From Euonymus europaeus (Eukaryota; Streptophyta; Magnoliopsida; Celastrales; Celastraceae): DNA of 64,000 nt. The notes beneath the pieces are model-generated. The model saw nothing but the letters and a program-made list of their open reading frames with translations. It made no database searches and was not told the DNA's origin. The stretch lies in NCBI GenBank assembly GCA_963580455.1, contig OY756970.1, forward strand, positions 19,902,001 to 19,966,000. The letters are read 5' to 3'. Positions 11,001 to 22,785 of the stretch are shown here, in pieces; within the stretch, counting starts at the first letter, position 1, and the number at the start of each line of letters is the position of its first letter. The position numbers and the translations under genes were made by a program.

Positions 11001-14000
11001 TCTTTCTTTGGCAAATACAATTGCATATTCACTGAAAGTATATGATACTTCATTGGTGACTTATATATCTGTCTACGTCTCCTATCTGCTTATCAAATTG
11101 GAACTTATACATCCCTGTTTGTATGTGATTTTGCTCTGACCTGCCCATATGTTCTTTCCCTGGCTTTTTTCAGTAGTCCTTCTACATATAAAAAATGTCA
11201 TTGTCCTGTTTTCATTATCATCTGCTGTTTGTTCTCCCTTTTGCAGTTTTGCATAAAGCTATCAATAAATTAGTAGAATTCAATGTTTTAGTTTTGCCCC
11301 ACAATTGGCTAATCTTTCTTTGGCAAATACAATCGCATATTCACTGAAAGTATATGGTACTTCATTGGTGACTTATATATCTGTCTACGTCTCCTATCTG
11401 CTTATCAAATTGGAACTTATATTCCCTAAATTAGTTTAGGCTTTACTGCTTTAGTTTCCTCTTTTTTTGCACTTTTACCTTGTGTCGTGTCCATATGTTC
11501 AAGTTTTATAGGACATCAACTCATTTCTTCTTTTCTTCTACCTTCAGCAATCCCAACATACAAAGCTGTTTTATGCTTGATGACAGCGTTTGCTGTCATA
11601 CCAACTATTGCATTCAAGTAAGTGACCAAGTACTGGTTGAAAGATTATGAAATGTTTTTCCTTTTCTCATTCGTGTTAAGCCCAATTAGGATCATCCAGT
11701 CTCTTATATTCGAAGACTAATTGAATGTGTTCTACACTTCTACTGGTTCATATTTGCTCAGATGTTTTATATCACCTTATGGTCATGTCTTGCTAAACAG
11801 AAATTCACGTCTTTCTTGCCCTTTAAAAGAGGCCGGTTTGAAGTTCTTTCATAATCTTTTTGTGCAGTGTCTCGAATGTCTATAAGATTGTTCGGGCGAG
11901 AAAGGGAAGCATGTTACTCGCCTTAGCAATGGTAATTTTGAATCCCCTTAAATACTCATATACTTATTACATCAGCCCTTAAATATTATGTTCTTATTTG
12001 CAGCTTTACCCATTTGTTGTGCTCTTGGGAGGAGTTCTCGTGTGGTAAGACTTCGACTGTCTATTTGTTTCAAATCAATAGAGTTCTAATTCATACTGTA
12101 ATTGTCTGAATATGAGACAATATTCTTTATGCAGGGATTATCTGTCTCCATCTGATATAATGGGGAATTATCCACATTTAGTTGTAGTGGGCACAGGGCT
12201 TGCATTTGGGTTTCTTGTGGTAAGAAATCAATTTCTACTTAGATTTTCATTGAATTCCATTATGTCCTCAGGTTTCCTCAATTTAGGCTTTTTATGGGGA
12301 TTGATTTACTGAAATGGACAAGGGTTCTATTGCATAATTATCAGTTTGCTCCTTGGCAATCTATGGGTTATTGTGGTGTTTTTTCGCTAATTTTGGATGA
12401 AGTAATATAAGTTGGAATGAAATGACTATGCTGGGTGCTGGTCTGACATTGCTTTCTTTTTCTGGAGGATGTTGTTTCTTTCACTTATTGCTTACTGTGG
12501 GAACTCTCTCTTGCTATTTCTACTTTGTTATCGCATAAGTTATTCTTTCACGATTTTTTATTTATTTTTATTTTGGTAATCATGTTTTATTACCGTCATG
12601 TTGGCTGGTGTCTATAGTGCATCATTGGTAGCTATTATGGAGAATTTCACATTTGTAGTTACTGTTGAATGCAAAATTTAGAAGTGTTTCCATCGAGTTA
12701 TATTGTGGTTGATTAACACATCTTTGGCTATTGTACTTTTTTTTGACAGGGAAGGATGATTCTTGCTCACTTGTGTGATGAACCCAAGGGATTGAAAACT
12801 AACATGTGCATGGTATGTACCATTATATTGTTTCATGTTTCAAATTGTAAGTTGGAGTTTTGGCTGTGACCATATATTACTGTAATACGAAAAGCATGCA
12901 TTTTAGAATAGACATTGAATATAGTGGGTTCTTTGTCCAGTCGATTTTCTGGATTCTTTTCTTTTCCATTTTAAGTGTTTGGTGCTTGGGTTGGGACCAG
13001 GGCAAGAGAGACTGAGAGAGCGCTTTTTCTTTTGTTTAATGACATGAGTACATGACATGATATGATTTAAATAATCGTTTTGTTCATAGCTAAAGCAAGA
13101 TTTAAGCTTTTTCTTGTGTTTAATGACATGACATGACATGATTTAAAAAATCGTTTTGTTCATAGCTAAAGCAAGATTTAAATGCTAAGTTCTATATGTA
13201 TGTTTTTTTTGTGCAGTCACTTTTGTATCTACCGTTTGCCCTCGCGAATGTGCTTACAGCCAAACTGAATGATGGGTATGTGGTTGAATGTTCATCAGTT
13301 TTTAACAATTATGTAGAGATGTCTTAGGTTTTAAAATTTGTTACAGAGTGCCACTGGTTGATGAAGTCTGGGTTCTTCTAGGTTATTGTGCATTCACAGG
13401 TTTGTACCTTCTGACTCAGTTTTGATTATATATATTGCGAATATGGAATGAATCTGCGTTCCCATTTGAGGCTCTTTTGAATCAATAGTTATAACTTCTA
13501 ATTACTTATGGTTACCATTCTAATTGAACTTTTATGAAAGAGTTATCTGATTCAATTCATAATTACCGTTAACTGTTTATACGACCAATTGGCCACACTG
13601 AAGTTGAAATTCATTGCCTTTTTATTTGCATTTTGGGTTTAGTGTTTTTCTTTGATTTTCATTTTTGGTCAGACATGCATTGATTTTTTTTCGTTTAAAA
13701 AAATCAGCCATGTACTTACATATCCGGATGGCTTTTCTCTTTGCTTTATGCAGCTGCACTCTACTTGCATTTTGCCACATCAGTGATTCATGAAATCACA
13801 ACCGCCTTGGGAATTTGTTGTTTCAGGTGAGATTCCAGTTCCACATATCAGTGTATGACAGCATTGGACCTGAATTCAAATCATGATTCAAAAGTTTTTT
13901 TTATTTTTTATCTTGAATATGTCTAGAGATTAACATTTCGTGCAGAATATGTCAAATCTGGATGAATTGATTTCTTTTAATGATAGTAAAACTTGATATG

Positions 14001-14555
14001 TTGAGCTAGATAGTTTCAGATGAGATTAGTTGGGGTTCGGATTTCCAAATTTCTATTGGTTGGTTACTTGGTTTACATCTGTTTGTGAAATATTTTTTGG
14101 TTGGTCCTGACTCACTCATATGTCACAGCGCCGTTTTATATCCCATGGGGTTATATCTCATGGGATCCCATAATTTATTTCATTGTATAATACAAGGGAA
14201 TAACAGATTTTATTACAGTGGAATGCGTACTATTACAATGGAATACGTTATTTCATTGTGCTAAAATCTGTTATAACATTGTGATAATACAATGAAATAA
14301 CGTATAAGATATTTCATTGTAATAATACAATGGAATAACAGATTCTAGTAAATTGGAATATGTACTATTACAATGAAATACGTTATTCCACTGTAATAAA
14401 ATATGGGATCTCATGGGATATATATCATTTTCCTATTAGAAAAGAACTAAAGATTCTGATTATGTTATGCAATATTTTCTTCCAGAGCATAGGATATTGA
14501 TCTCATAACTCCTATTCTCATACTGAATGACAGGATAACTCGAAAAGAAGCCTGA
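8008..14555 (+). CDS. AAPT1: Aminoalcoholphosphotransferase (CDP-choline/ethanolamine:diacylglycerol)
   Basis: Final enzyme of the Kennedy pathway: it transfers phosphocholine or phosphoethanolamine from CDP to diacylglycerol in ER/Golgi membranes. Exons: 8008-8144, 8716-8725, 8819-8869, 9029-9106, 9222-9297, 9391-9413, 9498-9598, 10043-10137, 10247-10315, 11548-11617, 11868-11931, 12004-12044, 12135-12219, 12750-12812, 13217-13275, 13347-13399, 13754-13826, 14534-14555. They sum to 1,170 nt and 389 aa, the usual plant length, with every phase matching. The CDP-alcohol phosphotransferase signature is complete: D98, G99, A102, R103, G112, D116 and D120, fitting DG(x)2AR(x)8G(x)3D(x)3D. The rest is a series of hydrophobic segments. 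The start [10 protein letters not shown] matches the family. Exon 2 is only 10 nt and exon 6 only 23 nt. The gene looks intact. AAPT1 versus AAPT2 naming is not resolvable here. Confidence 0.95.
8716..8725 (+). other. 10-nt microexon (AAPT exon 2)
   Basis: GCCAAATATG is bounded by CAG on the left and GTAAGA on the right. Exon 1 ends in the first two bases of a Pro codon; the ten bases complete it and add Pro-Asn-Met, restoring the conserved WMPPNMITL. Skipping it would delete the motif and shift the frame. The flanking introns are 571 and 93 bases. Confidence 0.85.
9771..9830 (-). repeat. SINE-like repeat fragment in AAPT intron 7
   Basis: On the minus strand it contains GGCAGACAAAATATACGTAG then ACCTTACCCGCGC. 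It matches the core of similar fragments at 31.75, 32.33 and 57.94 kb. The family resembles widespread plant repeats with an A/B-box-like tail; assignment as a SINE is tentative. Confidence 0.4.
10795..11418 (+). repeat. 312-bp tandem duplication inside AAPT intron 9
   Basis: 10795-11106 and 11107-11418 are head-to-tail copies that differ at only about two positions that I can see (TTGCAT/TCGCAT and ATGATAC/ATGGTAC). Near-identity indicates a very recent event. It lies wholly inside the 1.2-kb intron between exons 9 and 10, so the protein is unaffected. Confidence 0.9.
13023..13181 (+). repeat. Imperfect tandem repeat (about 80 bp) in AAPT intron 14
   Basis: Two copies share TTTAATGACATGA near the start and TCGTTTTGTTCATAGCTAAA near the end, at about 13023-13105 and 13107-13181. 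A short ACATG array differs in length between them. Confidence 0.75.
14138..14421. mobile_element. Palindromic MITE in last AAPT intron
   Basis: The ends are inverted (ATATCCCATG at the left, CATGGGATAT at the right). The interior is a patchwork of alternating direct and inverted ATTGTAATA/TATTACAATG and GAATAACAGATT/AAATCTGTTAT blocks, so the whole 284 bp can fold into a long imperfect hairpin. It has no coding capacity. It is 112 bases upstream of the final 22-nt coding exon. The target duplication is unclear. Confidence 0.6.
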
Positions 14556-15777
14556 GTCTGCAAATAATTTGGGTATGTCTTTCACTTGTTCATGGGCTAT
14601 GCTTGTTGATATTTTACACGCTTCCATACTTCAGAGTCATTTACTCTGTTGTAGTTCTGGCATGTTTTCTAATTTCACTAGCTTCCAGTGCTCTCGACTT
14701 ATGGTTATTTCTACACTCCCTTTGGATTTTTCTTCAGCTGGCAAAATAGGAAAGATGTAGCAATACCAGGGATTTTTGGGTCATCATGTTTCATCTAACA
14801 TCGAGTATTCAAGCTGGACCACTGCAGATTAGTAGATTACTTATTGATTTGCACAAGAGATTAGGCAATTTTAGATATTTGTAACCTTTTTATTTTTTTA
14901 TATATACAATATTTATTACCTGCTGAATGCCCAGGCTTTTTAGAGAGAGAGAGAGAGAGCTGTTGGTTAAATCTTGGAAGATGAGGAGATGGATTCTAAT
15001 TCGTGTTGTTAGAGTTATACTGTTATATGCTGATAGATTGAACCGGGTTCATGGCAGTTTAATTAGTTATATTAGCGGCCTGCACAACCGGTTTGATCAT
15101 AACAAGCAGTAAAACGTACCGTTTGAGATATATTTGACGGTTGACTAATTAACACCAAATGCACTGTTTCGTTCTTCGTATTACGCTGCGTATTTGTTAA
15201 TGATGCATTTAGGTTGATGGCATGAATGAATTTACTGATGATCATTGAGGATCTTTGGTCGAACTTCTTGTGTACTAATGAAGCTAGTTTCAATGGCAAG
15301 GAATTGATTTAGCTCAGTGTAAAAAGCTGTGTTGCTGTGTATAGATGCTCGAATTATCTGTAGTTCTGGTAAACAAGGAAGGTTAATGGTGGAAATCCTT
15401 GGACATTAGTGGTGTGCTTGTCAAAGATACTCTTGACGGTCAAGTTAGTGATAAAAAAAGCTAATACTATCAGTGAAGTAAAGCAAAGTAACGAGGATGT
15501 AATATGTGAGTGATGCAGGCTGTTAAGGTGCAAGGCAAGTACGGCCCTTTGAGTGAAGGTTAGTGTTTCGGCTATTGTTTCATCCTCCTCTTTTTGGAGA
15601 TGATATGAAGATATTTATAGTAGGCTTGGGCGGTTGAGATAGAGACGTGGATATAAGAGCAAGTTGTGGTGCAGCTGTGTCCAAGATGTGATTGGCAGTT
15701 TAGCGTGTGTCAGGGGAGATCGTGTGACAATACTGGATGAGGAAGGATATGCGCCTGAGAATACAGCCCCATGTAAA
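14556..15777. other. AAPT 3' region and intergenic DNA
   Basis: The 3' UTR probably ends within the first 350 bases, where T-rich and AATATTTATT-like sequence occurs (14,885-14,920). A GA microsatellite lies at 14,944-14,959. No further exon seen. Confidence 0.4.
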
Positions 15778-16245
15778 AGCAACCACTATGGTGTGGTTTT
15801 GGTGGCCGATAAACTCATATTTTTTGTCCCATTTTTATTACACAAAATTTTAATCACATATATTTTTTAATATAGTCACACCAATAAAACACAAATTTCA
15901 ATACATTTTCTCATTTTTAATATTATTCCTATCAAATTTATACTAAAATCAAGATTGAGTCTTACCTTTATTTTAAAACGTCAAGCTATATTATCATCCA
16001 TATCATCAAAACATATCTTCTAATACAGTCATATCAACAAAACACATCTTTAAATATAATCATATCAACAAAAACACACATTTTCACACACAAATATTGG
16101 CCCAGCAAAATCGCATCATTGTCGTATCTCTTAATACATTCATATCAATAAGATACATCTTCCAATATAATTATATCAATAAAAATATACATTTTCACAC
16201 ACAATTATTGGCCAAGCAAAACTACACCACCATCGTGGTTGCTCT
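15778..16245 (-). mobile_element. MITE of a dispersed family (copy A)
   Basis: The terminal inverted repeats are AGCAACCACTATGGTGTGG at the left and CACCATCGTGGTTGCTCT at the right. The interior repeatedly reads (minus strand) TTTTGTTGATATGATTATAT-type phrases, including a partial internal duplication (about 16005-16095 against 16125-16215). The same phrases recur at 26.4, 27.0, 43.6 and 47.1 kb. Confidence 0.65.
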
Positions 16246-19200
16246 GAGTGAATGGACAATAAGTCCAAGGTCTATGTGAGAGGCATAAAGTTTAGGCGGG
16301 CGAGCTAAATGATTGGACGTTGCGATAGGCAAGGCAGATGGTAGGTGATGGGACTAGATTTCGGTGACCATATGTATTTATGGATGCATGTGCATGAAGC
16401 CATGAACAATTGAACAGTGAGGTAGTGTTACTATGTACGGGCCTTGGGTCGTACCTGAGGCCTGAGGGCATCACGGATTTGGGCCCTAGAACCTGTGGCT
16501 GTGAGCCTCTCGTCAATGGGCGAGACTAGTCTCTGGGGAGGTTGGGCCTGTACTTAGGCGAGGTTGGACCGGGCGACTGATGGCCTTGAATGAATTGTAA
16601 TTGTTGTTTGATATATCGGCTTATATTCAAAGAAAACTAAGAATATGTTTATTTTTCATGTATTTTTTGCTTCATTTCTAGAAAAATAATCCTGAAAATA
16701 TATTTGATTGTCCATTTTAGAAAACTCGTGAAACGTAAAATTACGTGAAAATAAACAAACATAAAATTAAAAAGAAAAGTTTTCTGTTAAAAATAAACAA
16801 AATGAACTAACATTTCTATAGTAAACTCATTGAGAAAAGGATGGATTATTCGATAATAATTTATCTAGTGTAGTACCATCTAAGTATTTTAGGCATTTTA
16901 CCATATTCGCGTCCATAGTTAATAGACATACAAGTTGGGGCCAGCAAATTATGTTGGTCAAATGATGAGCAGAATCAAAAGAGAACACCAACTTCATATT
17001 ACCCTTAATAAGAGATGTTTCTTTACTCATGAACCACAAAAGAACAAAATAATTAGTGAGCAGAGACAAGAGAAAGAACATCATGATTGCCAAAATTGTA
17101 AAACCAATTAACTTGACCAACACATTCTTTGCAACAAATTAGTTTGTGACATTGTGTGCGATGATGCATTGGGATCCTGCATGCTTTAGGCGTGCCAGCC
17201 TAAACCCATTATTGGCCAAAAAACATGCATGCTCCTGCCCAATTTAGAATGAGTATATAAGGTCTTTCTACAGTTTTATTTTGCACTCTACGATTGGTAG
17301 GGTTTTGTAATGTAGCAACATAGCTTAAATTTCTATAATTAGTTAGGTTGGCTCCCTTTTTGATGAAATTAAGAGAGATGAGGAGGATTTGAGAAGTTTT
17401 GATCCAATCCAATCTACTTGAATTGTTGTTTGTTAGGCCCATGACTCGCAAGATTTTATCATTTAAAAAGATTCTGAAGTGTTTGAGGTGAGTTTCATCT
17501 TATAAATCATATCACTTGACTTTCACCAGCGATATGATGAACACCACCCAAGCAAAAGAAGTTGCACTCGAAACTTGGTTTGAAGCAGGGGCATGTAATT
17601 ACCTGCACCCCACCCCTTTTTAAGTTTTTTTTTTTGTGTTTAATTGAGTCCTTTAGTAATTATAATGTTATAATATAGTTGATTTTAAATAAAATAAAAT
17701 AAACCTACTCTAAATTTTAAACCATACACTAAATCCATCCAAAGTCTTCAATTTTAACTCCTAAATCATAATAACACAAAAAACTTTAAAAAAATTGATT
17801 TGAGAAGATTTCGAGGTAATTACAGCCCAACCTTTTCCGCTTAGGTTAACCAAAACTAGTTGGGAAATCCATGATTATCGTAGAATATACTGATCTGAGC
17901 AATAATAATGCAAATCATGTACCTACGAATAAGGAAAAGACACTGTTTTTTCAGTTCAGCACGACACGTAAAAGGGACCCCCTCACTATATGTCTGTCAA
18001 GAGTGTCAAACAGAGTATAAGACACAATGTATAACATGGCATCCAACCTTTTATTTTTATTTTTTTACTGCAAGTGAATAATAAGAGAAGGGGAACACAT
18101 GAGCCGCACATCCATGGCATCAAACCTAATTTCGGTTGGGCGGACACTGAAGGACCCGTCTATCAATCTATGCCCTCGAAATGTGGATAAAATATAAGTT
18201 GTAAGTTAGGCGAATCATCAAATCTAACTTAACTTGAAACTTTGAAATCCTGATTGCTCTTTTAATTTTTCTAATTATGTTTTTTATGATGAAGAATCGT
18301 AAATATTTAGCCCATATAAATCTTGAATATTTAGATCATCTTTCTTTCGTTTCAAGTACCTAATTTTTATTTTTAAAGTTGAATTCGAAGGGATTTATTT
18401 CCAATCAATTCGGACACAACCGAGTGAGTACGATGTTTTTCAATATAGCTGAAAATATCAAGACCGTCGGTTTCTACTAAAAAGTCAAAGAAAGAGAGTC
18501 AAGTGGTCCAAGTGGGGTCATCCTATAGATTTGTCGGTGTGACAAGTGACCATGATCCGCAAGAAAACGACACAGCATAATCTGCGTGTCCCATGAACCA
18601 TCATAATAAACATGTGGAGGAAGGAAATTGGAGTAGTAAATCTGCATGCCTTCTCTACTTATTTATGCTAATTTTTATTTATTTTTGGTGGCAAACCTCT
18701 CGCCTTCAAAACTTTAATAAGACACCCACTAATTGAGAAGAAAAGCTTATCTCATCATACATTAAAGTCAACATTAAAAAGCTCACACAACACAATGACA
18801 GATTGAGAGATTTGAAGAGTGTTTCTTCACTGCTTTACTCAAACTTTATGTTCCATTCACTGTCCCCAATGGGGGAGTTGAGTGAATTAAATGAGGAGAA
18901 ATTCACTACCATCCTCATCTCGTTTGTCTACATTTATTACCCCAAATTAGGGTATTTATTGATCCCCTCGCATAAATCTCTCATTTAACGGTTCTCCCAG
19001 GATCCACCAACTACAGCACACAATTATACCAGGAAGAAAGGAAGGAAGTGTTTCTTTGGTCTATCATTTTCTATTCATCAGTCATCACTGTTCAGTGAAA
19101 GAAAACGTAAAGGAAACGCCTCACTTTCTTTCTTTCTTTCTTTCTATCAGTGTTGATGTAATCTGCCTGCCTATCACTTCCTACTTGAAATCCTACAAAA

Positions 19201-19355
19201 GTCTGATCTTTTCACTGTTTTTTCTTTTGGGACTCTTTTCTTCAGAAACAAATCTTCCTTTTCAGTGATAGTCACAGGCCTTTGTCAAACACACAGAGAG
19301 GAATTTAGTATGTGCATTCTTTGAGTACTGGACCCAAATTTGAAGAAGAGAAGCA
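16246..19355. other. Intergenic region and OCTOPUS-like 5' flank
   Basis: No exon seen. The stretch 16640-16800 has TTTATTTTT-rich inverted ends (TATGTTTATTTTTCATG against TTAAAAATAAACAAA) and may be another MITE, weakly supported. A CTTT microsatellite lies at about 19125-19145 in the probable leader of the next gene. Confidence 0.35.
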
Positions 19356-20489
19356 ATGAAAGAGAGAGGCAAAGCAGTAGAGATGTACAACGATGAGTTG
19401 TTCTCGGAGTATAGTTCATCATCAGATCTTCAATGCAAGAAACACCCACAATCGTCTTCAGTGGGTGTATGCGCTTACTGTCTCGAGGATCGCTTGATGA
19501 GGCTGGTCTGCTCAAATTGTGGAGAGGAGCGTCGGTCTTGCTGCTCTTGCTCCTCTGAGGTTTCCTCCAATCGCAATTCGAACGCTGTTGAGGTAGGCAG
19601 TGTTGGTCGCATGTCATTTCTTATAGAAAATGAACAAAAAGATCAACCAAACTCGAAACCCAAAAGTGGTACCGGTAACAAAACAAACGAGGCTCAATTC
19701 TTGCTCAAGAGGAGCAGTAGTAGCTGCGCAGAGATCAAGAGAAAAAGAGATTTTTGGAGAATTGGGAGGTTGTTTGGGAAGAAAAGAGAGAAGAATTGTG
19801 AGAGGAGTAGCATTGGAGGAGGGATTGATGAGAAAAGCAACTTGTGGGTTGTTGATTACATGGGCGTTTCAAGGTCAAGGTCTCTGTGCAGTTTCAGGGG
19901 AGGTGGGTTTTTTGGATTAGAAGATGGAGGTGACATGATGTCAGTCTCCGGTGCTCGGAGCTCCATCTCGGCTGCTCGGAGCTCCATTTCGGGTGCTAGA
20001 AGAAGTGGATTCAGTGAAGCAGAGCCAAGAAAGAGTGGATTCAGTGAAGCAGAGCCAAGGAGAAGTGGATATGATAGTGAAAGGAGAGACAGTACTTTCA
20101 TGGAGCATGAAAGTAGTGGTCTTAATGGAGCAACCAGACGTATATTTTCACTCAAAGAAGGGAATTTCACTAGTATTGATGGTTCAGGCTTCATTGACTT
20201 GAAATTTGATTTCCCATCTGAAGGAAAACCAGAGTTCTCTGCTTTGAAGCAGAGTGTTCAATTAGATACAGACTCTAGTTTTGGTAGCATGAGAGAAGAA
20301 GTCATTGGTAGGGAAGGTGATTCCATTAGAGGGGGTTCGTGTAGAATCACAGTGGGTGATAGAGGGATCAAGAAGAGCAGGAAAAGTTTCAAGAATTGGA
20401 GATGGATTTTCAGGCACCATCCAAGTGCAAGGAAAAAAGATGAAGATTTTGTGGTCAAGCCTCGTGAAACCCCACAAAAATGTGTATAA
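19356..20489 (+). CDS. OCTOPUS-like protein (DUF740 family)
   Basis: Intronless, 377 aa. The N-terminus has the family's Cys/His cluster: C27, H30, C39, C42, C52 and C55, within CKKHPQ...GVCAYCLEDRL...VCSNC. The rest is Ser/Arg/Gly-rich and probably disordered, with basic patches (KRKRDFWRIGRLFGKKREK) and a C-terminal WRWIFRHH segment typical of the family. OCTOPUS and its relatives are polar plasma-membrane-associated proteins; OCTOPUS itself acts in phloem differentiation and antagonises BIN2. The function of this short member is not known and is inferred only by family. Residues about 198-240 are built from short repeats (SxSGARSSIS twice, RSGFSEAEPR twice) that reflect tandem DNA repeats. 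The second in-frame ATG at 19383 is an alternative start. Confidence 0.8.
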   Translation: MKERGKAVEMYNDELFSEYSSSSDLQCKKHPQSSSVGVCAYCLEDRLMRLVCSNCGEERRSCCSCSSEVSSNRNSNAVEVGSVGRMSFLIENEQKDQPNSKPKSGTGNKTNEAQFLLKRSSSSCAEIKRKRDFWRIGRLFGKKREKNCERSSIGGGIDEKSNLWVVDYMGVSRSRSLCSFRGGGFFGLEDGGDMMSVSGARSSISAARSSISGARRSGFSEAEPRKSGFSEAEPRRSGYDSERRDSTFMEHESSGLNGATRRIFSLKEGNFTSIDGSGFIDLKFDFPSEGKPEFSALKQSVQLDTDSSFGSMREEVIGREGDSIRGGSCRITVGDRGIKKSRKSFKNWRWIFRHHPSARKKDEDFVVKPRETPQKCV

Positions 20490-20949
20490 CATAGTTAATT
20501 TGTGATTTTGTGCCCTCCATTGTGCACAACTTTACATCTTACCTTCATGGTGTTTATGCTGATCCATAAGTTATTGTTAGAAAGAAATTATGAAAACCTT
20601 GATGTCTTGAATTTGAGCTTGATTTTGCAGCATAAATTAGGCCGAAGATTTCAAGGCAGAGATAAAGAGTTAACATTCATTCAGAGTTATCAGAACTTGA
20701 TCATTGAATCATCTAACAAATCAAGAACAACTTTAAAGCAAACATTATCCTTCAACAAACTATCCCTAAGGACAATGTCAGGTGTCAAAACAATTCAGGA
20801 CGAGTGACAATTCAATGCTCATAATCGAAACCAAAGAAACAGATTATCTGTCAGGAAGAATAAAAAAAAGGATGAAGGTTATTGATTGTAAACTACAAAT
20901 ACTGCATGCAAAACTACCTAGCAAGGATGTAAGAGAACATAAAATTTAC
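20490..20949. other. 3' flank of the OCTOPUS-like gene
   Basis: Short open frames only, with no family resemblance. I looked here on the minus strand for the downstream exons of the UXT-like fragment and did not find them. Confidence 0.4.
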
Positions 20950-21038
20950 CGTTGAGTAATAACAGGAACCAAATCTGGTTTCAACCCGCGATCAACAAAC
21001 TCCTCGACCTTCTGTACTTTCTCCTGTCGGTTGTCCAC
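20950..21038 (-). pseudogene. Orphan first exon of a UXT-like prefoldin gene
   Basis: On the minus strand the stretch reads (V)DNRQEKVQK, then VEEFVDRGLKPDLV, then PVITQR, ending CAACG|GTAAAT, a good donor. Plant UXT homologues (small alpha-type prefoldin-like proteins of about 150 aa) begin with a closely similar sequence ending in ...ERDKVFEQQK, with an intron possible at this point. The start codon position is GTG instead of ATG, and I see no following exon in the 450 bases downstream or before the OCTOPUS-like gene. Together these point to a detached, dead exon copy. Identification is from memory of the family, not from alignment. Confidence 0.5.
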
Positions 21039-21509
21039 TTCAACTATATCACAAGATTGGAAAAGAAATTATTACTCGCGAAAGATAGCACCGATGGTGG
21101 AATTAGACTGCCCGCACGTACCGCGAGTACAGTGAACTCAAGAAACAATTGATCGAACACCTATGTGCTACAACTCAAACACAGTCAGTTCAACACACCG
21201 GTTCTCCGCAACCTAGCCTTCAATCCAACACAAATCCCTCAATGCAAACAACTAAAACCAAATTGCAGCAATTCACTCACAACAAAAGGTTAATTCGATT
21301 TTTTGTTTTAAAAAAATGAATTTTTGTTTCCATCGTCTGTTTCGTTCAAGCAAAGTCGAACAATTATGACAAAATTGTAGATAAATCTAGTTTATAAGAA
21401 TTTCACTCATTTAAATTTATTTGCAATAAGTCTAGTTATTAAGTTTTTTTTAATTAATTTGATTTTTATTTTATGGATCATAGTATATGATTGGTTGTAT
21501 ATTGAGCAT
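21039..21509. other. Intergenic region, no gene seen
   Basis: Relatively GC-rich up to about 21,290, possibly the old leader/promoter side of the UXT-like exon, then AT-rich. No open frame of note. Confidence 0.35.
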
Positions 21510-21745
21510 ATACGAGCCCGTTAGCATTTAGCGAATTCGTTCCCCCTTAAAGTTTAACACTTATTGTTTAGATTACAACATCGAAATACAATACACGAGC
21601 CCTTTAGGGTTTAGCGAATTCGTTCATCTTAGAATTTAATATATATTATTTAGGTTACATAATGACAATACAATACACAAATCCGTTCGTGTTTAGCGAA
21701 TTTGTTGTCCTTGAATTTTAACACCTATTAAAGATCAGAGTTCTC
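21510..21745 (+). repeat. Three imperfect tandem repeats of about 85 bp
   Basis: Each unit contains a TTAGCGAATT(C/T)GTT core followed by a T/A-rich TTTAACACTTATT-like tail and then AATACAATACACGAG or a variant. Cores occur near 21,531, 21,612 and 21,696. The copies are diverged, so the array is old. Confidence 0.7.
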
Positions 21746-22278
21746 TATAGTACATACTTTGCAAATGGTGCAATTCAAACCGGTAGATCTCTCAATGACA
21801 TCAATGCAATCCAATTAATTGTGTTTGGAAAAAAAATCCTTACTGGCACAACATTTATTGAAGTTCTTTCTTTGACTTCCTAGCGGAACGTCGCCTTATT
21901 TGATCGGGATATGAGCTCTCTCTACGTAAGAACGGACTGAGGATCGGCATTTTGCACTTTATTCCAAAACAAATTTTTGAGTGGACAACATACCTAATAA
22001 GTTCATCATAATAAGTTCATTGTTATTCAAAAAACAATTGATTGACCCTTTTATAATGGCGTGTCCTGTCTCTGTCCTATGTGTGTGATTGTTATTAAAA
22101 AAAATAAGTTCATCATAATAGACCCGCCTGCAATTACCCAACAATTATTGGCGATCCTGCACTGGACTTGGTTGTTGATTTATTTGACCGGACCTTGTTA
22201 TACATGTTGGCCCACTAGTATAGCAGGCCCAGGTAACTTGTTATATGGCTGGGCTTTTGCAGGACTGAATACTTTGCT

Positions 22279-22785
22279 AGGGCTGCAAATGAGTCGAGCT
22301 GGGCAAAACTTTCACTTGCTCAAACTTATTTTTTAGGGTTTTTAGCAAGCGCGATAATTTAGACGAGCTTGAGATTTTTATGTTCAAATTTGGATTGTTT
22401 AGTTTGAAGGCGAGCTTGAGTTTGAGTGTATGAATGCAAATGAATTTGTTCTCTAGTTTTTGTTGAGCTAATAACAAACACATTCACGAGTTGTTTTCTG
22501 AGCTTGTTTATGATCATATTTATCAAAGAAATAAGCACAACAGACGTATTTTTTTAGAATCAGACAAGTTTGTTGACGAATGCTGGATGCTAAACAAGTA
22601 TTTTTTGAGCACTTAATAGAGCTTGTTCGCGAATCACAAACGAGTTTGTTCACAAACATGTCAAGCCGAACTCACTATTGATCAAGCTTTGGTTCGTTTT
22701 ATCTATTGAGCTCAAGTTCGTTCGTTTATCTTCTTGAACTTCTGTTCACTAGTAGCTTGCCGAACACTCATCTCATTTGTAACCC
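22279..22785. mobile_element. Non-autonomous TIR element (AGGGCTGCAAATGAG ends)
   Basis: The left end GGGCTGCAAATGAG is inverted at the right as CTCATTTGTAACCCT. The interior is rich in GAGCTTGAG, TTGTTC and CGAAC phrases, the look of a widespread plant repeat that starts with G-rich TGTAAACGAG-like ends. No coding capacity. Target duplications are not evident. Confidence 0.55.
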
